Origin: Bradyrhizobium yuanmingense
GTDB lineage: Bacteria > Pseudomonadota > Alphaproteobacteria > Rhizobiales > Xanthobacteraceae
Direction of reading: 5' to 3'
Assembly (NCBI RefSeq): GCF_900094575.1
Contig: NZ_FMAE01000001.1
Location: 992,001 to 1,056,000 of the forward strand
DNA: 64,000 nucleotides
Of this stretch, positions 53,382 to 61,699 are shown one piece after another. Within the stretch, counting starts at the first letter, position 1. Each line of letters starts with the position of its first letter. A program made the translations under genes and the position numbers. Below the pieces are notes generated by a model, which was not told where the DNA came from, did no database searches, and saw only the letters and a program-made list of their open reading frames with translations.

Positions 53382-53987
53382 TTAGGCGGCGCCCTTGAGC
53401 ACCGACTGAACGCGACCTGTGCCGCAACCGAGCTTCCTGCCAATTGCGATCACTCCCATGCCCTTCTCGCGCAGTCGGAGGATCGCAGCATCCGTTGCGC
53501 CTTTGGCGCGCGGGCGGCCGAGTCTCTTGCCTTCGGCCTTGGCGCGCGCGAGGCCGGTAGCGACGCGCTCGCGCAACATCGCCCGCTCGAACTCCGCGAA
53601 CACGCTGCTCATCTGTAGCAGCGCACGGCCGGCTGGCGTCGAGGAGTCGACGGCCTGCTGATGCAGGTAGATGTCTACGCCAAGCGCAGAGAGTTCCGCA
53701 AACAGTTGCACAAGGTGCGACAGGCTTCGGCCGAGACGGTCGACCGACCATGCGGCAACCATATCGAACTCGCGCTTTGTCGCGGCCTTCATCATGGCGT
53801 CCAAGCCCGGTCGCTTGTCGCGGCCCTTGGCGCCGGAGATCTTGTCCTCGAAGGTGGCGACGATCTGCCAGCCCGCGCGGGTGGCGATGGCTTCCAGCTC
53901 GCGGCGCTGGTTATCGGTGGTCTGTTGGCCATTGTTGGTGCTGACACGCAGATATAAAGCGACACGCTTCACGAGTTTGAACTCCAT
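53382..53987 (-). CDS. Serine recombinase (resolvase/invertase type)
   Basis: A 201-residue small serine recombinase. The catalytic Ser16 lies in LYLRVSTNNGQ; the Arg-rich active site includes AAWSVDRLGRSLSHLVQ, and the long helix has EFERAMLRERVATGLARAK. A C-terminal HTH (GVIAIGRKLGCGTGRVQSVL) binds DNA. Such enzymes resolve or invert DNA segments. It may be a passenger that moved the DUF2235 gene, which it neighbours on the same strand, or serve the element itself. No inverted repeats of a transposon were recognised around it. Confidence 0.92.
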   Translation of the reverse strand: MEFKLVKRVALYLRVSTNNGQQTTDNQRRELEAIATRAGWQIVATFEDKISGAKGRDKRPGLDAMMKAATKREFDMVAAWSVDRLGRSLSHLVQLFAELSALGVDIYLHQQAVDSSTPAGRALLQMSSVFAEFERAMLRERVATGLARAKAEGKRLGRPRAKGATDAAILRLREKGMGVIAIGRKLGCGTGRVQSVLKGAA

Positions 53988-54176
53988 CCTGCCCCGGCTA
54001 TACTAAAACATTTGATTTAGTACAAGCGAAAGACGAGAAGATGGCCCTTTGTTTTTGCAAGGCTTTCGCAGCGTCGAAGGAAAGGAGATTTAGTATAGGG
54101 CCGTCGGGCCGGTACATCCGCGGTGCCGACGGCCTTTGACGCGAGCGCTAGGCGCTTCACGTGAAACCGCCTCAGG

Positions 54177-54341
54177 CTAGTTCGGCTTCGGCCGCTCGAT
54201 CTCGCGCTCGATGCGGCACAGCGTGGCAACGGCCTCGTCATGGTCGCGCGTGATCAGCTCCTCGACCAGGACTTCCAAGATCGCATCAGCATCGCGTTCA
54301 GACGGCTCACTGATCGCTTGCCGGACTCTTGACGGCTTCAT
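54177..54341 (-). CDS. Small acidic protein, unknown
   Basis: A 54-residue protein, KPSRVRQAISEPSERDADAI and on, with a helical acidic middle and the ending REIERPKPN. GGGAA stands seven bases before the ATG at 54341. It overlaps the end of the upstream gene by 35 bases in another frame. Function unknown; it is called because of the ribosome site and the compact overlap. Confidence 0.45.
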   Translation of the reverse strand: MKPSRVRQAISEPSERDADAILEVLVEELITRDHDEAVATLCRIEREIERPKPN

Positions 54342-54747
54342 GCGCGGCTTCCCTGACTGACGCCTCCACGGGCTCGGCATCGAGCTGGAGTGTCTTGTCG
54401 GTGACGTACTGGCCGGATGGAATGGCTTGGATGTTGATTTGCGCGACGAGGGCCGGACCGATGCTGCCTTCAATTACATGAGGAACAAGCTTGCCGAGCA
54501 GGTTCAAATAGCTCTTCGGATGCTTCCGGGCGCACATCGCGAGATAGCCCTTCAGTCCTCCGGCCCCCTTTCCATCGGATCCGCAGCTAATTGCTCCATC
54601 CAAGATGCCGTTCTTGAGGTCGCGTGTGATCTTTGCGACGGCGCCTTTTGTTTTCGTCGGCGGGTTACCACGCCCGTGCCGGCGCGGTTCTGCAATCGGC
54701 GTGACTGAGAAATCAGCGGGCAGCGGGCGGTCGGGACCAAACGTCAT
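54307..54747 (-). CDS. Phage-associated protein, terminase-small-subunit-like context
   Basis: A 146-residue protein. The central stretch GGLKGYLAMCARKHPKSYLN followed by LLGKLVPHV resembles small proteins encoded beside terminases in many prophages. A basic N-terminal half (KTKGAVAKITRDLKNGIL) could bind DNA. No large terminase gene is present in the element. If related to small terminases it might redirect packaging by a helper phage, as satellites do; that is inference. Confidence 0.55.
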   Translation of the reverse strand: MTFGPDRPLPADFSVTPIAEPRRHGRGNPPTKTKGAVAKITRDLKNGILDGAISCGSDGKGAGGLKGYLAMCARKHPKSYLNLLGKLVPHVIEGSIGPALVAQINIQAIPSGQYVTDKTLQLDAEPVEASVREAAHEAVKSPASDQ

Positions 54748-55019
54748 GGCGTGCCACGTCCGTTTTTCTAAGTTGGGCGAGGTCTTGGCTCACCCTACGC
54801 TCCTCGCAGCCCAGGTCCAGCGCCCCTTAGAAACGGAACCCTGTCCAGAATTGTCAGAGGGGGATTGGAGCCTCTTTCTAAAACCCCTCAACCATACTTA
54901 CTGCCAAATCTGGTACGCACAGGCGACCGTGCCATGATAGCCTGATCGAGGCGGCCCCGCTCGGTTGTGGTGACCGAAACGGGGCCCGAACATCGTCAAC
55001 GCGCGCGGAGCGTCGACAA

Positions 55020-55646
55020 ATGCCCGGCCCATTTTATAACGGCGGGGATCTTCCGCTAGACGATGTCCGCTGGCGGTCGATCAGCGTGGCGGCGGAGCGG
55101 TTGTTCGAGCGGCTTCGATCCGGCCCTGACGTCGTTCGCGACCTTGAACAGGCATGGGCTCAGGGAAAAATCCGCTGCATGCTTCGATCCTGGACCGGCG
55201 AACGTTCGCTGTTGCCCACGGCAACCTTGGACGAGTTCAAGCTGACGTGGCGGGGACTCCACAACAACCCGGAAGAGCCTCGCGTAACTCTCGAAGAGCG
55301 TCGACGACACGGCGCGGGTGAAGCGCCCTCACTGACAAAGGGGACCATCTACGTCTGGGGACCCGACTTCGAGGCGACTTGGCCTGCCGCACCAGCCGTG
55401 GCGAAAGAGGCGTCAACGAGCGAGAGCGTTTTGGAACTGCCAAGAACCTCAGAGCGGGAACGCGCGGAGTGGCGGGAGTTTCTCGTGCCCATCCTGAACA
55501 CGCTGCGGGAGGTCGACAAACTTCCCAACAAAAGCACTGCGTTTAACGTGGTCGATCGTCTTATGACGACCTTAGGACAGCCAATGTCCAAGAGCACGAT
55601 CTACGAGGGACTCAAGCGACACTGCACAGGTTGGTGGTCCGAGTAA
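55020..55646 (+). CDS. Hypothetical protein of the element, rightward module
   Basis: A 208-residue protein with no motif I recognise. It begins PGPFYNGGDLPLDDVRWRSI, has a charged helical middle, and ends in a section NKSTAFNVVDRLMTTLGQPM followed by SKSTIYEGLKRHC that looks like a helix-turn-helix. GGAG stands nine bases before the ATG. It leads a rightward series of element genes up to 59914. Confidence 0.65.
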   Translation: MPGPFYNGGDLPLDDVRWRSISVAAERLFERLRSGPDVVRDLEQAWAQGKIRCMLRSWTGERSLLPTATLDEFKLTWRGLHNNPEEPRVTLEERRRHGAGEAPSLTKGTIYVWGPDFEATWPAAPAVAKEASTSESVLELPRTSERERAEWREFLVPILNTLREVDKLPNKSTAFNVVDRLMTTLGQPMSKSTIYEGLKRHCTGWWSE

Positions 55647-55739
55647 ATCGGACGATACCCGGACAATACCCGGACAGTTTTCCCTCGCAGTTTGAGGTTT
55701 GCTCTTCCGCACCGCTTAAACAGCGACACGGAGAGCAAG

Positions 55740-55994
55740 ATGCCCGTCCCCAAAAGCGAAGTTTCGCAGACACGGCGCCTGATCCCGGCTCGGGACGTCG
55801 CCACGAGGTACGGCGTCCACCTAAGGTCAATCGTGCGTTGGGTCGCGATGGGTGTCATCCCACGGCCTGATCAGATCATAAACCGAAGAAATTACTGGTG
55901 GATCGACACGCTTGACGCCGCCGATCGCGCCCGCACTGTCGAAGCCGCCAAGGGAACGCCGGCCAGGCATCACGGCTCAAACGCAGCCCTCTAA
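55740..55994 (+). CDS. AlpA/MerR-like HTH protein
   Basis: An 84-residue DNA-binding protein. The section LIPARDVATRYGVHLRSIVR followed by WVAMGVIPRPDQIINRRNYW is the winged HTH of AlpA/excisionase proteins. GGAG stands six bases before the ATG at 55740. AlpA-like factors in satellites and islands regulate the integrase or act as excisionase. A second such protein is encoded at 59639. Confidence 0.75.
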   Translation: MPVPKSEVSQTRRLIPARDVATRYGVHLRSIVRWVAMGVIPRPDQIINRRNYWWIDTLDAADRARTVEAAKGTPARHHGSNAAL

Positions 55995-56082
55995 TCAACA
56001 AAAACGGCCGCGTCCCGAGCGAGCCGCGACCGTCTGTTCCGTTGAAGCTCGCTCTCCCGGCCAAGGAAGAAGGAGACCCTTG

Positions 56083-56298
56083 ATGACTCTATATGAGTTT
56101 CGGGACGCAGGCGTCAACCCAGTCGAAGGACGCGATGCCTACCTGCTCGCCACAGCACTGCGTCGCTTCATCGCCACAGAACTCGCCAAGCCCACGCGTT
56201 ACCGCGCAGACCGGGACGTTCGCGCCGCCAGAATCATTCTTGCAGCCCTCTACTCCGACGACGATGAGCCGTTCGAGCAAGTCTCCCGCAGCAAATAG
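56083..56298 (+). CDS. Small hypothetical protein
   Basis: A 71-residue protein, TLYEFRDAGVNPVEGRDAYL and on, helical and rich in Ala and Arg. AGGAG stands eight bases before the ATG. It lies between the HTH gene and the methyltransferase on the same strand. No motif is recognised. Confidence 0.6.
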   Translation: MTLYEFRDAGVNPVEGRDAYLLATALRRFIATELAKPTRYRADRDVRAARIILAALYSDDDEPFEQVSRSK

Positions 56299-56369
56299 CC
56301 AAAGAACCGCCGGTGCCGGCCTCCGGGCCGGCATCTCTTCCTCCAAACAAAATCGATTGGGCAGAGACG

Positions 56370-56969
56370 ATGGGCAAGCGCTCCGACTTCGAACGAATTC
56401 CGCGCGACCTCTACGCGACGCCAGCAAAGGCCGTTCTGCCACTGCCAAAGTATCTGCGTCGCGACGGCATCAGGACGTTCGCCGAGCTTTGCGCCGGCAA
56501 CGGCGATCTGATCCGGCACCTGGAGGCGCACGGCCTGCGCTGCGTCCATCAGAGCGATATTACCACTGGTAATAATGCGCTTGACGTCAAGCGGTACAAA
56601 GGCAATCCCGACGTCGGCATCACGAATCCTCCGTTCCGCCATCCCGAGGATCCGAGGCGCAGCACCCGCCTGTTACGCGAGTTGATTGCCCACTTCCTTA
56701 CACTCGGCAAACCGTTCTGGCTTCTGCTCCCACACGACTTCTCAACCAACCAGAATGCCGCGCCCCTGATGCAGTATTGCAGCGACATCGTTGTAGTCGG
56801 CCGCGTGCGGTGGATCGAGGGCACCGACAACGACGGTAAAGATAACTCGTGCTGGTACCGCTTCGACGCCAGCTTTCGCGGAGAGATCGCGTTTCATAAC
56901 GACCGCGGCGAGCCGGTCGCGGTCATCTGGGCGGCGACGCGTCGCTCAAGGTTGGAGACCGCGTCATGA
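56370..56969 (+). CDS. Phage-type DNA adenine methyltransferase-like protein
   Basis: A 199-residue S-adenosylmethionine-dependent methyltransferase of the small phage type. Motif I is FAELCAGNGDLIRHLEA and the catalytic motif IV is NPPF (in GITNPPFRHPEDP), indicating amino-methylation of adenine or cytosine. The N terminus has RDLYATPAKAVLP, as in other satellite methyltransferases. No matching restriction enzyme is beside it, so it is an orphan that may mark the element's DNA. I start at 56370; an upstream ATG at 56313 adds a Pro-rich segment. Confidence 0.82.
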   Translation: MGKRSDFERIPRDLYATPAKAVLPLPKYLRRDGIRTFAELCAGNGDLIRHLEAHGLRCVHQSDITTGNNALDVKRYKGNPDVGITNPPFRHPEDPRRSTRLLRELIAHFLTLGKPFWLLLPHDFSTNQNAAPLMQYCSDIVVVGRVRWIEGTDNDGKDNSCWYRFDASFRGEIAFHNDRGEPVAVIWAATRRSRLETAS

Positions 56970-57265
56970 CAGAGCAGGACGAAATTTGGTTCAACGACCA
57001 TCCATGGCGCTATCACCGCGTTAGGCCGGTGTGCGCGGAAGATGGCGTCCCTCCGAATGCTCCACCCGGCTGCACTCGGGTCGCCGTTATCCGGCGCCTT
57101 CGTTCCTGCCGGCTTATAACGGCCTTTGCAGTCGAGCGCAGTCCTAGGAAATTTTGGAAGCTGAACGAAGCAGCGGCCGCCGCGATCTTTGATCGTGCGG
57201 CTGCGTCAGAGCCTACAATCCGGGCCTTGCTGGCACGTGCCGAAAGGGACGAAACATGGCCGTAG
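56966..57265 (+). CDS. Hypothetical protein coupled to the methyltransferase
   Basis: A 99-residue basic protein. It starts by overlapping the methyltransferase stop (ATGA). The N-terminal NDHPWRYHRVRPVCAEDG and the later VAVIRRLRSCRLITAFAVER do not match a family known to me. The C-terminal half is an Ala-rich helix. It belongs to the replication module by position. Confidence 0.65.
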   Translation: MTEQDEIWFNDHPWRYHRVRPVCAEDGVPPNAPPGCTRVAVIRRLRSCRLITAFAVERSPRKFWKLNEAAAAAIFDRAAASEPTIRALLARAERDETWP

Positions 57266-57316
57266 AAGTGGTGCGGCACAACCACGCCAGCGACTCTCAC
57301 TTGAAGGAACGCGGGA

Positions 57317-58315
57317 ATGAGCAGCAAACGCGCATTCGACGATTGGGTTAGTTGCGCCCGCGCCGCCAGGATCGAGGAGATACTACGACAGCGCAATGTT
57401 AGGCTCAGGCGCAAGGCGGGACCATGCCCGGTGTGCGGGGGCCGAGACCGATTCAGCATCAACGCGGCTAGACAACTTTTCTTCTGCCGGCACTGCGCTC
57501 AGGGCGGCCACGGGCCAATCGACCTTGTGATGTTCATCGATGGCTGTGACTTCCTCGCCGCTGTCGAAACACTCACCGGCGAGCCGCCACCCAAACGGCG
57601 GCGCGAGGAAACCGATGACGAGCGTGGCCTCCGTGAGCGACGTATTCAAGAGCAGCGCGAGCGACTGGACCAGGAAAAGCTCGCCCGCCAGCAGTGCGAG
57701 GCGGCGGAGCTGCGAGCAACCCTGCAGTATTGCGATCGGCTCTGGGCAGAAACCGAACGGCTGCCGCAAGCAGCCATCAGCTACTTCAAAACACGCTCTA
57801 TCAATCTCGACGACGTGCCGAATCAGGGCGGCCTCCGATTTCACCCACAATGCCCATTTGATGGCGCAGTCATGCCATGCATCGTCGCTCGCTACAGTGG
57901 TGTGGTGACGAATGCGCCGGGCGGCATATGGCGTCGTCCGATCAATGGCCAGAAGCCAAAGTCTGTCGGGCCTATCAAAAATCATATCATCCGCCTATGG
58001 CCGAATGAATACTTGACCGGAAGACTGGCAATCGGCGAAGGAGTTGAAACGACAATTTCTGCCTCCACCAACAAGGCACTTCGCGGCATAGCGCCAGCAT
58101 GGGCAACTGGCTGCGCTGGCGCCATGCGTGACTTTCCAGTCCTTTCCGGCGTCGAATATCTGACACTCCTTGCTGATGCCGACGCGAACGGCGTCGGCCA
58201 GAGCGCTGCGCGTGCATGCGCTAACCGCTGGGCCGCAGCAGGTCGTGACGCCGAAGTGCTAGTGCCCAACAGGATCGGGGCCGATTTCAATGACTTGGCG
58301 CGAGTCGCATCATGA
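57317..58315 (+). CDS. Phage-type DNA primase with zinc finger and Toprim domain
   Basis: A 332-residue primase. The N-terminal zinc finger has CPVCGGRDRFSIN and FFCRHCAQGGHGPIDLVMF (four Cys). A charged coiled linker rich in Arg/Gln follows. The Toprim domain has AIGEGVETTISAS with the Glu and TLLADADANGVGQ with the acidic pair. It would prime replication of the excised element, as the primases of P4-like satellites do. Its end overlaps the ATPase gene by four bases (ATGA). Confidence 0.88.
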   Translation: MSSKRAFDDWVSCARAARIEEILRQRNVRLRRKAGPCPVCGGRDRFSINAARQLFFCRHCAQGGHGPIDLVMFIDGCDFLAAVETLTGEPPPKRRREETDDERGLRERRIQEQRERLDQEKLARQQCEAAELRATLQYCDRLWAETERLPQAAISYFKTRSINLDDVPNQGGLRFHPQCPFDGAVMPCIVARYSGVVTNAPGGIWRRPINGQKPKSVGPIKNHIIRLWPNEYLTGRLAIGEGVETTISASTNKALRGIAPAWATGCAGAMRDFPVLSGVEYLTLLADADANGVGQSAARACANRWAAAGRDAEVLVPNRIGADFNDLARVAS

Positions 58316-59538
58316 GCCCGCAACAACATTTTCACAGCGAAAAATACAAATCCCGCGGGTCGGTCGGTGGAAACAGTGGTGCAAGCACGTTCCGGGCCTG
58401 CGCGCTCGACGAGGTCCACGATACTTTTCGCCGCTGGTTGGGCGACGACTATGACATAGAGACGTTGGACGCGGTGCTGGCAACAAGCGCTTGCGAACAA
58501 CTTGCCGGTGATCCGCCATGGCTGCTGGTGATTGCCGGCAGTGGAAATGCCAAGACCGAGACAGTGCAGTCCCTCAGCGGTTTGGATGCGCATATTGTCT
58601 CGACCATCTCAAGCGATGGTGCGTTGCTATCGGCATCACCGCAGAAACAGAAAGCCAAGACTGCTACCGGTGGGCTGCTGCGCAAGATCGGGCAGCGCGG
58701 AATTCTCGTGATCAAGGACTTTACCTCGATCCTCTCGACCAGCCGTGAGATCCGTGGCGCAATACTGGCAGCCCTGCGCGAGATCCACGACGGCCATTGG
58801 GTGCGAAATGTAGGCACCGATGGTGGCCAGACGCTGGATTGGCACGGCCGGATCGTGGTGATCGGCGCCTGCACGACCGCCTGGGACCAAGCACACACTG
58901 TCGTCGCCAGCATGGGCGACAGATTCGTTGTCATCCGGCCAAACTCGCGGATCGGCCGCATCAATGGCGGCCTGAAGGCTATGCGCAACACCGGAAGCGA
59001 GGTCGCCATGCGGGATGAACTCGCGGAAGCCGTGGCTGGGCTTATGAGCGGAATTGACACCAGTCAGCCCTATGAGCTGACGAATGACGACGAGACGACA
59101 ATCGTGGAAGCAGCTGAGCTGGTGACACTGGCGCGCACCGGCGTGGAAGTCGATTACCGCGGCGACGTCATCGATGCTCACGACGCCGAAGCGCCCACCC
59201 GATTGGCCAAGCAACTGACGCAAATCCTGCGCGGTGCGATGGCTATTGGCATGGCACATGATGATGCGATGCGACTGGTGAAGCGTTGTGCCAGAGATAG
59301 TATGCCGCAACTGCGGCTGCTGGTGCTGAAAGACGTGGCCACGCACCCTCACAGTCCAGTTATGGAGATCCGCCGGCGGCTTCAGAAGCCAAGGACCACC
59401 ATCGACCGCACACTGCAAGCCCTGCATATCCTCGGCCTGCTGGTCTGCGAGGAAAAGGAAATTGTGCGAGGCAATCAGACCGTCTGGACGCGTAGATACG
59501 AACTCGACCGCAGCGTTTGCCTCCAGCCCCTTTCGTGA
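58312..59538 (+). CDS. Phage-type helicase/ATPase with altered Walker A
   Basis: A 408-residue AAA-type protein. The P-loop reads VIAGSGNAKTETVQSL, where the usual GKT is AKT, so the second conserved Gly is Ala. Walker B is GILVIKDFTSILS. Further family sections are LREIHDGHWVRNVGTDGG, GRIVVIGACTTAWDQ and MGDRFVVIRPN, all in the order seen in phage replicative helicases. A winged-helix section near the C terminus (VMEIRRRLQKPRTTIDRTLQ) may bind DNA. It is coupled to the primase. It should load or unwind DNA at the element's origin. Confidence 0.82.
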   Translation: MSPQQHFHSEKYKSRGSVGGNSGASTFRACALDEVHDTFRRWLGDDYDIETLDAVLATSACEQLAGDPPWLLVIAGSGNAKTETVQSLSGLDAHIVSTISSDGALLSASPQKQKAKTATGGLLRKIGQRGILVIKDFTSILSTSREIRGAILAALREIHDGHWVRNVGTDGGQTLDWHGRIVVIGACTTAWDQAHTVVASMGDRFVVIRPNSRIGRINGGLKAMRNTGSEVAMRDELAEAVAGLMSGIDTSQPYELTNDDETTIVEAAELVTLARTGVEVDYRGDVIDAHDAEAPTRLAKQLTQILRGAMAIGMAHDDAMRLVKRCARDSMPQLRLLVLKDVATHPHSPVMEIRRRLQKPRTTIDRTLQALHILGLLVCEEKEIVRGNQTVWTRRYELDRSVCLQPLS

Positions 59539-59638
59539 TCAGTGACACCCCTACGCGGAGTCGGCGCTTTCCTGTACTCGCCCGTGATGCTCCGACACAA
59601 TACACGACGAAACACCGAGCCGATGCGTGGTGCTCCAG

Positions 59639-59914
59639 ATGGCAACAGCAAAGCGAGTGCAAGCCGATAGACCCGCTCACGCGCGTGGCTCCGAGCCCCG
59701 GCGAATGCTCAACGAGCCGCAGGTTCTTGCGATCATCCCCGTCAGCCGCACCACGCTCTACCGCATGGAGAGGGCGGGCCGGTTTCCCAAATCGACTTAC
59801 ATCTCGCCCAACCGGCGCGTTTGGTTCGAGGACGAAATCGTGGCGTGGCAGAACGCGGTCAACGAGTTCAATCCGAACCGTGGCAGAGGCAAGGGGCGGC
59901 GCACTGGTGTATAG
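59639..59914 (+). CDS. AlpA-family transcriptional regulator
   Basis: A 91-residue AlpA-type HTH protein. The core RRMLNEPQVLAIIPVSRTTL then YRMERAGRFPKSTYISPNRR and VWFEDEIVAWQ is classic AlpA. AlpA activates integrase or excision genes in phage P4 and many islands. It ends the rightward series, 13 bases before the convergent nuclease gene ends. The in-frame start a few codons upstream is an alternative. Confidence 0.85.
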   Translation: MATAKRVQADRPAHARGSEPRRMLNEPQVLAIIPVSRTTLYRMERAGRFPKSTYISPNRRVWFEDEIVAWQNAVNEFNPNRGRGKGRRTGV

Positions 59915-59925
59915 CCAGTGGAAAT

Positions 59926-60993
59926 TCAGTCCGTCGTAGCGGAAAACTCGATGTGGAATTGAGAGTATTTTTCCTTCAATACATTCATTGCTCGGTGCCA
60001 GCTGGCTCCCCCCCACTGATTCGAGAATGCATAGGTTCTCCCATTAGCCCGCACTAACTCGCCGTCGTCACAAAACCACCGGCGGCTGTTGAAAGTCTGA
60101 CCGTCTTTTGCCGCACGCTCGACCGCTCCTTTTTCAAACTCTGAGGCGTCGACAACGTCGCCCTCAATTGCAAACCAAACGCGATTGGAGCGCCAATCCA
60201 ATAGTGATTTTATTTCTTCTGGATTGATCCCCCGGTCGCACAGATGCTTGCAGACTAAGAAGATCGCATTTCTCTTCCACTGTGAGACATACTTCTCAGC
60301 TTCAATGCGGACATCATATCGCGTAAAGTCAATGTTGCTGGTCCGCGCTTGGCGTTCTTGCTCCCTCTTTTCACGAATTTGTATTTGATACTCCGTCGCC
60401 TCCGGCGGCGGAATAATTTGCTGCACATCGACAAGAATACGCCCATTCATGTCATAGGGCTTCAGTCGAACGCAGCGAATATCGATCCCGTGGTCGATGA
60501 GCCATAAGACAGATGATGTCAGTTCTCTGTTGAAGTCACCGGCGGCAAGAACGATACGAACATCTTGCGCGAACTCATTGTCGTTTCGTTCGTCCCAACC
60601 CAAGAAATCCAGAATCGCTTTTTTAGCGTCTAGTTCTTTGCCTTGCTGCCTATGATACTCACTCAGGACGTCTGCCGCTTTCTCAAAAGTCATAGTGGAC
60701 ACCATGGCTGCGTATCGGATCGCCTGAAGGTCCATGTGCCCGCCATCCTCCGTCCGCTTTAGCTCGATGACGACCAGGTTGGCATCTTTGTCGATTGCAA
60801 GTAGATCGATACGACGCTGGGATTCCTCCCAATCCTGAAACTCTTCGGAAATGACGAGCGTCTCCGGTGAAATCACCTCGATGTGGTCACGCAACAGTCG
60901 TTGAAGATCGCGCCGTTCGTGCAGACCCGCCACATTGAACGTTATTTCATCAAGACGGCGAATGCCGGTTTGCGCAAATTCATAGATCGCCAT
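59926..60993 (-). CDS. NucS-like PD-(D/E)XK nuclease
   Basis: A 355-residue protein with an N-terminal nuclease domain. The catalytic pattern is visible: SEEFQDWEESQRRIDLLAID, then DANLVVIELKRTEDG, giving the Glu, Asp and Glu-x-Lys of the PD-(D/E)XK fold in the NucS/RecB-like form. The C-terminal half (SNIDFTRYDVRIEAEKYVSQ and after) may bind DNA or a partner. Base composition is more A+T-rich than the chromosome. It lies next to attR, a typical cargo position. A role in phage DNA cleavage is possible but not shown. Confidence 0.78.
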   Translation of the reverse strand: MAIYEFAQTGIRRLDEITFNVAGLHERRDLQRLLRDHIEVISPETLVISEEFQDWEESQRRIDLLAIDKDANLVVIELKRTEDGGHMDLQAIRYAAMVSTMTFEKAADVLSEYHRQQGKELDAKKAILDFLGWDERNDNEFAQDVRIVLAAGDFNRELTSSVLWLIDHGIDIRCVRLKPYDMNGRILVDVQQIIPPPEATEYQIQIREKREQERQARTSNIDFTRYDVRIEAEKYVSQWKRNAIFLVCKHLCDRGINPEEIKSLLDWRSNRVWFAIEGDVVDASEFEKGAVERAAKDGQTFNSRRWFCDDGELVRANGRTYAFSNQWGGASWHRAMNVLKEKYSQFHIEFSATTD

Positions 60994-61699
60994 TTTTGTG
61001 TCTTATCGCATTGCCCCAAAAAAATACGGTGCTCGATCTTGATGATGGGCTCCCTTGCAAGACCCATATTTGGCAGAAGAACTCGCTTGAAACTAGGGCC
61101 TATTGGGGCCCAGCGAGTCTGGGGCGGCTTGTCGCTTGTTAATGCGAGCAGCTAAAATACTATTGTTTTCAATTGTTTGAGCCGATTGAAACAACTTCAG
61201 AAAAACACTTGCAGCCAGGACCACACGGTTTTGCCGTACGCACGGCCCGCCATTTCGCCCGCAGTATTCCCTGACACCGTCGACAGAGCCGGAAACTTAC
61301 AGACGAGACGAAACCTAGCAGCGCCGTTCGTCCGCGCGCGGCCGCGAGCTCACCGGGGACTACCCTTCCTGCCCGCACCTTTCGCGCCCGACGCTGCCGC
61401 GTCCACCGCAAGCCCGGCTCGCGACAATGACGACCTCATGATCGCCCCTCGAATTGAGCCGGGATGACCGACACATACGACAAATCCGAATTTCGGTAAG
61501 GAAGAATATCTTTGCTTCACTGGGTTGACACGAGACCGAAACAGGCCGCCAGGCTGGCCCTCGAACCCGCGGGGACCAGACGCACCCTTGTATGCATTAT
61601 CCCAGTTGCCATTCCCCTGCGCTTCGCTTTACATGCCCTCAACTGCCCCGCGGAACGGCCGGGGCCGGAAAAATCACACAGATTTCCAGGGGACGGAGC
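60994..61699. other. Right end of the element and interrupted noncoding sequence
   Basis: About 700 bases without a gene. It holds the promoter of the nuclease gene, a possible hairpin with arms ACTCGCT and AGCGAGT near 61080-61118, the candidate attR, and G+C-rich noncoding chromosome up to the next gene. The part right of attR (61228-61460) looks like the continuation of the noncoding sequence left of attL. Confidence 0.45.
61214..61227. other. Candidate attR of the integrated element
   Basis: The same GCCAGGACCACACG as at 43831-43844. After removal of the intervening DNA the flanks would read through the repeat without a gap. No tRNA gene overlaps either copy. Confidence 0.65.

Noticed and set aside
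50518..54747. Complete prophage
   Set aside because: No portal, capsid, large terminase, tail or lysis genes are present anywhere between the attachment repeats.
61080..61118. Terminator for the nuclease gene
   Set aside because: The hairpin lies upstream of the nuclease start, not after its stop; at most an operator or unrelated palindrome.
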